5,853 nucleotides of DNA from NCBI GenBank assembly GCA_007127595.1, contig SKZA01000132.1, positions 1 through 5,853 of the forward strand, read 5' to 3'. Shown piece by piece: positions 4,593 through 5,853 of the stretch (position 1 is its first letter; every line of letters begins with the position of its first letter). A program made the translations under genes and the position numbers. Under the pieces are notes generated by a model. The model searched no databases and was not told where the DNA came from. It saw only the letters and a list, made by a program, of their open reading frames with translations. The DNA comes from Kiritimatiellia bacterium (GTDB lineage Bacteria > Verrucomicrobiota > Kiritimatiellia > SLAD01).

Positions 4593-5853
4593 ATGAAATT
4601 TGTCAGCGCCGAAACGTTGGGGCAGGCGACCCGCGCGACGCCGATCGCAAACCGGCAACAGTTTGTGGGCGATGACCAGTGGATTCGCCATACGGTCGAG
4701 GTGCGTGCCGGCGCGACGCCCGAAGCCGAGTTGCTGTTCCCTATGGCGGGTCCGCGCCAGAAGATCTTCTTCGATCCGCTTTCATGCCGTGCGGCCATTG
4801 TCACGTGCGGCGGATTGGCGCCCGGCCTGAACAGCGTGATCCGGTCCATTGTGACGGAGCTTCATTTTCATTATCGCGTTTCGGATGTATGGGGTATCCC
4901 CAAAGGATATTTGGGGCTGAATCCGTCGGCTGGTTTGGAGCCCATTGTGCTGACGCCGGAAATGGTGGACGACATCCACACGGAAGGCGGGACGATTCTC
5001 GGCTCATCGCGCGGACGCCAAGACACGAACGTGATGCTCGATTACATGGTTGAGCAGGGCATCAACCAGCTGTACTGCATCGGCGGCGACGGCACCTTGC
5101 GGGCGGCCACGGAAATGGCGGAGGCGATCGCCGCTCGCGGCTTGGCGATTGCCATTGTGGGGATTCCGAAAACGATCGATAACGATGTCTATTATTGCGA
5201 TCGCACCTTCGGTTTTGACACGGCGGTGGACGCGGCGCGGGATGTGTTGGAAATTGCGCACGTGGAAGCCAAAGGGGTGGATCGCGGGATCGGGTTGGTC
5301 AAGTTGATGGGACGCGATGCGGGCTTTATTGCATGCGGCGCCACCATTGCCAGCCAGAAAGTAAATTATACGCTCATTCCCGAGTTGCCGTTCGAGTTGG
5401 AAGGTCCAGGCGGGTTCTTTGCCGAACTCGAAAAGCGCATGGACGCACGGGACCATGCTTTGATTGCTGTGGCAGAAGGCGCGGGCCAGAACTTGTTCGA
5501 CGAAATGAACGTGGGGTCGGACGCATCTGGAAACCGGCGCTATGGCGATATCGGGCATTTTCTGCGCGACCGAATTAGTGCGTACTTCAAGGACGCCGGC
5601 AAGCCGGTGGAGGTGAAGTATATCAATCCCAGCTATATCGTGCGCGGGATCCCCGCTAATAGTGAAGACAACATCCTCTGTGACCGGCTGGCGCGGGACG
5701 CTGTCCACGCCGCCATGGCGGGTATGACCTCGTGCATGGTCTCCCTGATCAACAACCGCATGGCGTATGTGCCGTTATCCATGGCCACCGGGCGCAAGAA
5801 ACATGTGGACCCAGCGGGTCCATTATGGCAGGCGGTGCTGGCCGCCACCGGAC
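4593..5853 (+). CDS. 6-phosphofructokinase, ATP-dependent Treponema/trypanosome type (partial, 3' end outside window)
   Basis: The frame stays open for 420 codons to the right edge with no stop. The product phosphorylates fructose 6-phosphate to fructose 1,6-bisphosphate in glycolysis. An N-terminal extension of about 65 residues precedes the catalytic core, as in long group II enzymes. Core motifs are AAIVTCGGLAPGLNSVIRSI (67-86), GGTILGSSRG (132-141), IGGDGTLRA (163-171), IPKTIDNDV (191-199, with Asp196 the expected catalytic base), MGRDAGFIACGA (239-250), AEGAGQ (294-299), and YIVRG (348-352) for sugar-phosphate binding. Gly167 is the ATP-type residue (PPi enzymes have Asp), while Lys193 is the residue typical of PPi enzymes. 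Gly plus Lys, with MGRDAGFIA and AEGAGQ, matches the ATP-dependent TP0108/trypanosome subgroup, so ATP is the likely donor, though not proven. Family length is about 440-450, so perhaps 20-30 residues are missing. The ATG lies one base after the argD stop. Confidence 0.93.
   Translation, partial: MKFVSAETLGQATRATPIANRQQFVGDDQWIRHTVEVRAGATPEAELLFPMAGPRQKIFFDPLSCRAAIVTCGGLAPGLNSVIRSIVTELHFHYRVSDVWGIPKGYLGLNPSAGLEPIVLTPEMVDDIHTEGGTILGSSRGRQDTNVMLDYMVEQGINQLYCIGGDGTLRAATEMAEAIAARGLAIAIVGIPKTIDNDVYYCDRTFGFDTAVDAARDVLEIAHVEAKGVDRGIGLVKLMGRDAGFIACGATIASQKVNYTLIPELPFELEGPGGFFAELEKRMDARDHALIAVAEGAGQNLFDEMNVGSDASGNRRYGDIGHFLRDRISAYFKDAGKPVEVKYINPSYIVRGIPANSEDNILCDRLARDAVHAAMAGMTSCMVSLINNRMAYVPLSMATGRKKHVDPAGPLWQAVLAATG

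Noticed and set aside
4600..5578. Several short + strand open frames in other registers (4600-4830, 4679-5053, 5050-5307, 5333-5578)
   Set aside because: All lie within the phosphofructokinase gene, whose frame from 4593 to the edge carries every family motif.
5004..5708. 234-residue open frame on the - strand
   Set aside because: Lies opposite the well-conserved phosphofructokinase core. Its length is explained by codon bias on the other strand, and no motif is recognisable.

Overview
The window is a compact bacterial chromosomal segment of fairly high GC content, with all recognised genes on the + strand: rplM, rpsI, argJ, argB, argD and a 6-phosphofructokinase gene cut off by the right edge. 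Every gene is a housekeeping gene. I see no phage, CRISPR, toxin or defence gene, and no gene of wholly unknown function. The lineage cannot be fixed from this sequence alone. The S9 tail (KKPGQPGARK), the Treponema/trypanosome-type phosphofructokinase and the ribosomal-protein/arginine gene order suggest a non-proteobacterial phylum, possibly in the PVC group (for example Kiritimatiellota or Lentisphaerota). That placement is a low-confidence inference.

Layout. Positions 2-857 hold the conserved L13-S9 pair, closed by a strong intrinsic terminator at 878-912. The 167-bp gap that follows (858-1024) contains a small repeat element. It has 17-bp inverted arms made of the heptamer CGACACC, a tandem run of five such heptamers, and an 8-bp direct repeat (TATAGAGT) on both sides, which looks like a target-site duplication. 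Positions 1025-3124 hold argJ and argB, 21 bp apart. A 213-bp gap (3125-3337) contains a second palindromic element. Its centre can fold either as two adjacent hairpins or as one long hairpin, and it is bracketed by imperfect 12-bp inverted repeats. argD follows from a TTG start, and one base after its stop the phosphofructokinase gene begins. That gene runs off the window.

Function. ArgJ, ArgB and ArgD are three of the enzymes of the acetylated ornithine branch of arginine synthesis. ArgJ recycles the acetyl group from N-acetylornithine to glutamate. ArgB phosphorylates N-acetylglutamate and has the N-terminal helix typical of arginine-inhibited kinases. ArgD aminates the semialdehyde to N-acetylornithine. 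The reductase gene argC, which would act between ArgB and ArgD, is not in the window. The phosphofructokinase combines a Gly (ATP-type) and a Lys (PPi-type) at its two diagnostic positions, like the ATP-dependent enzymes of Treponema and trypanosomes. The most unusual content lies in the two intergenic palindromic elements and in small deviations at conserved enzyme motifs, chiefly the shortened C-terminus of ArgJ.
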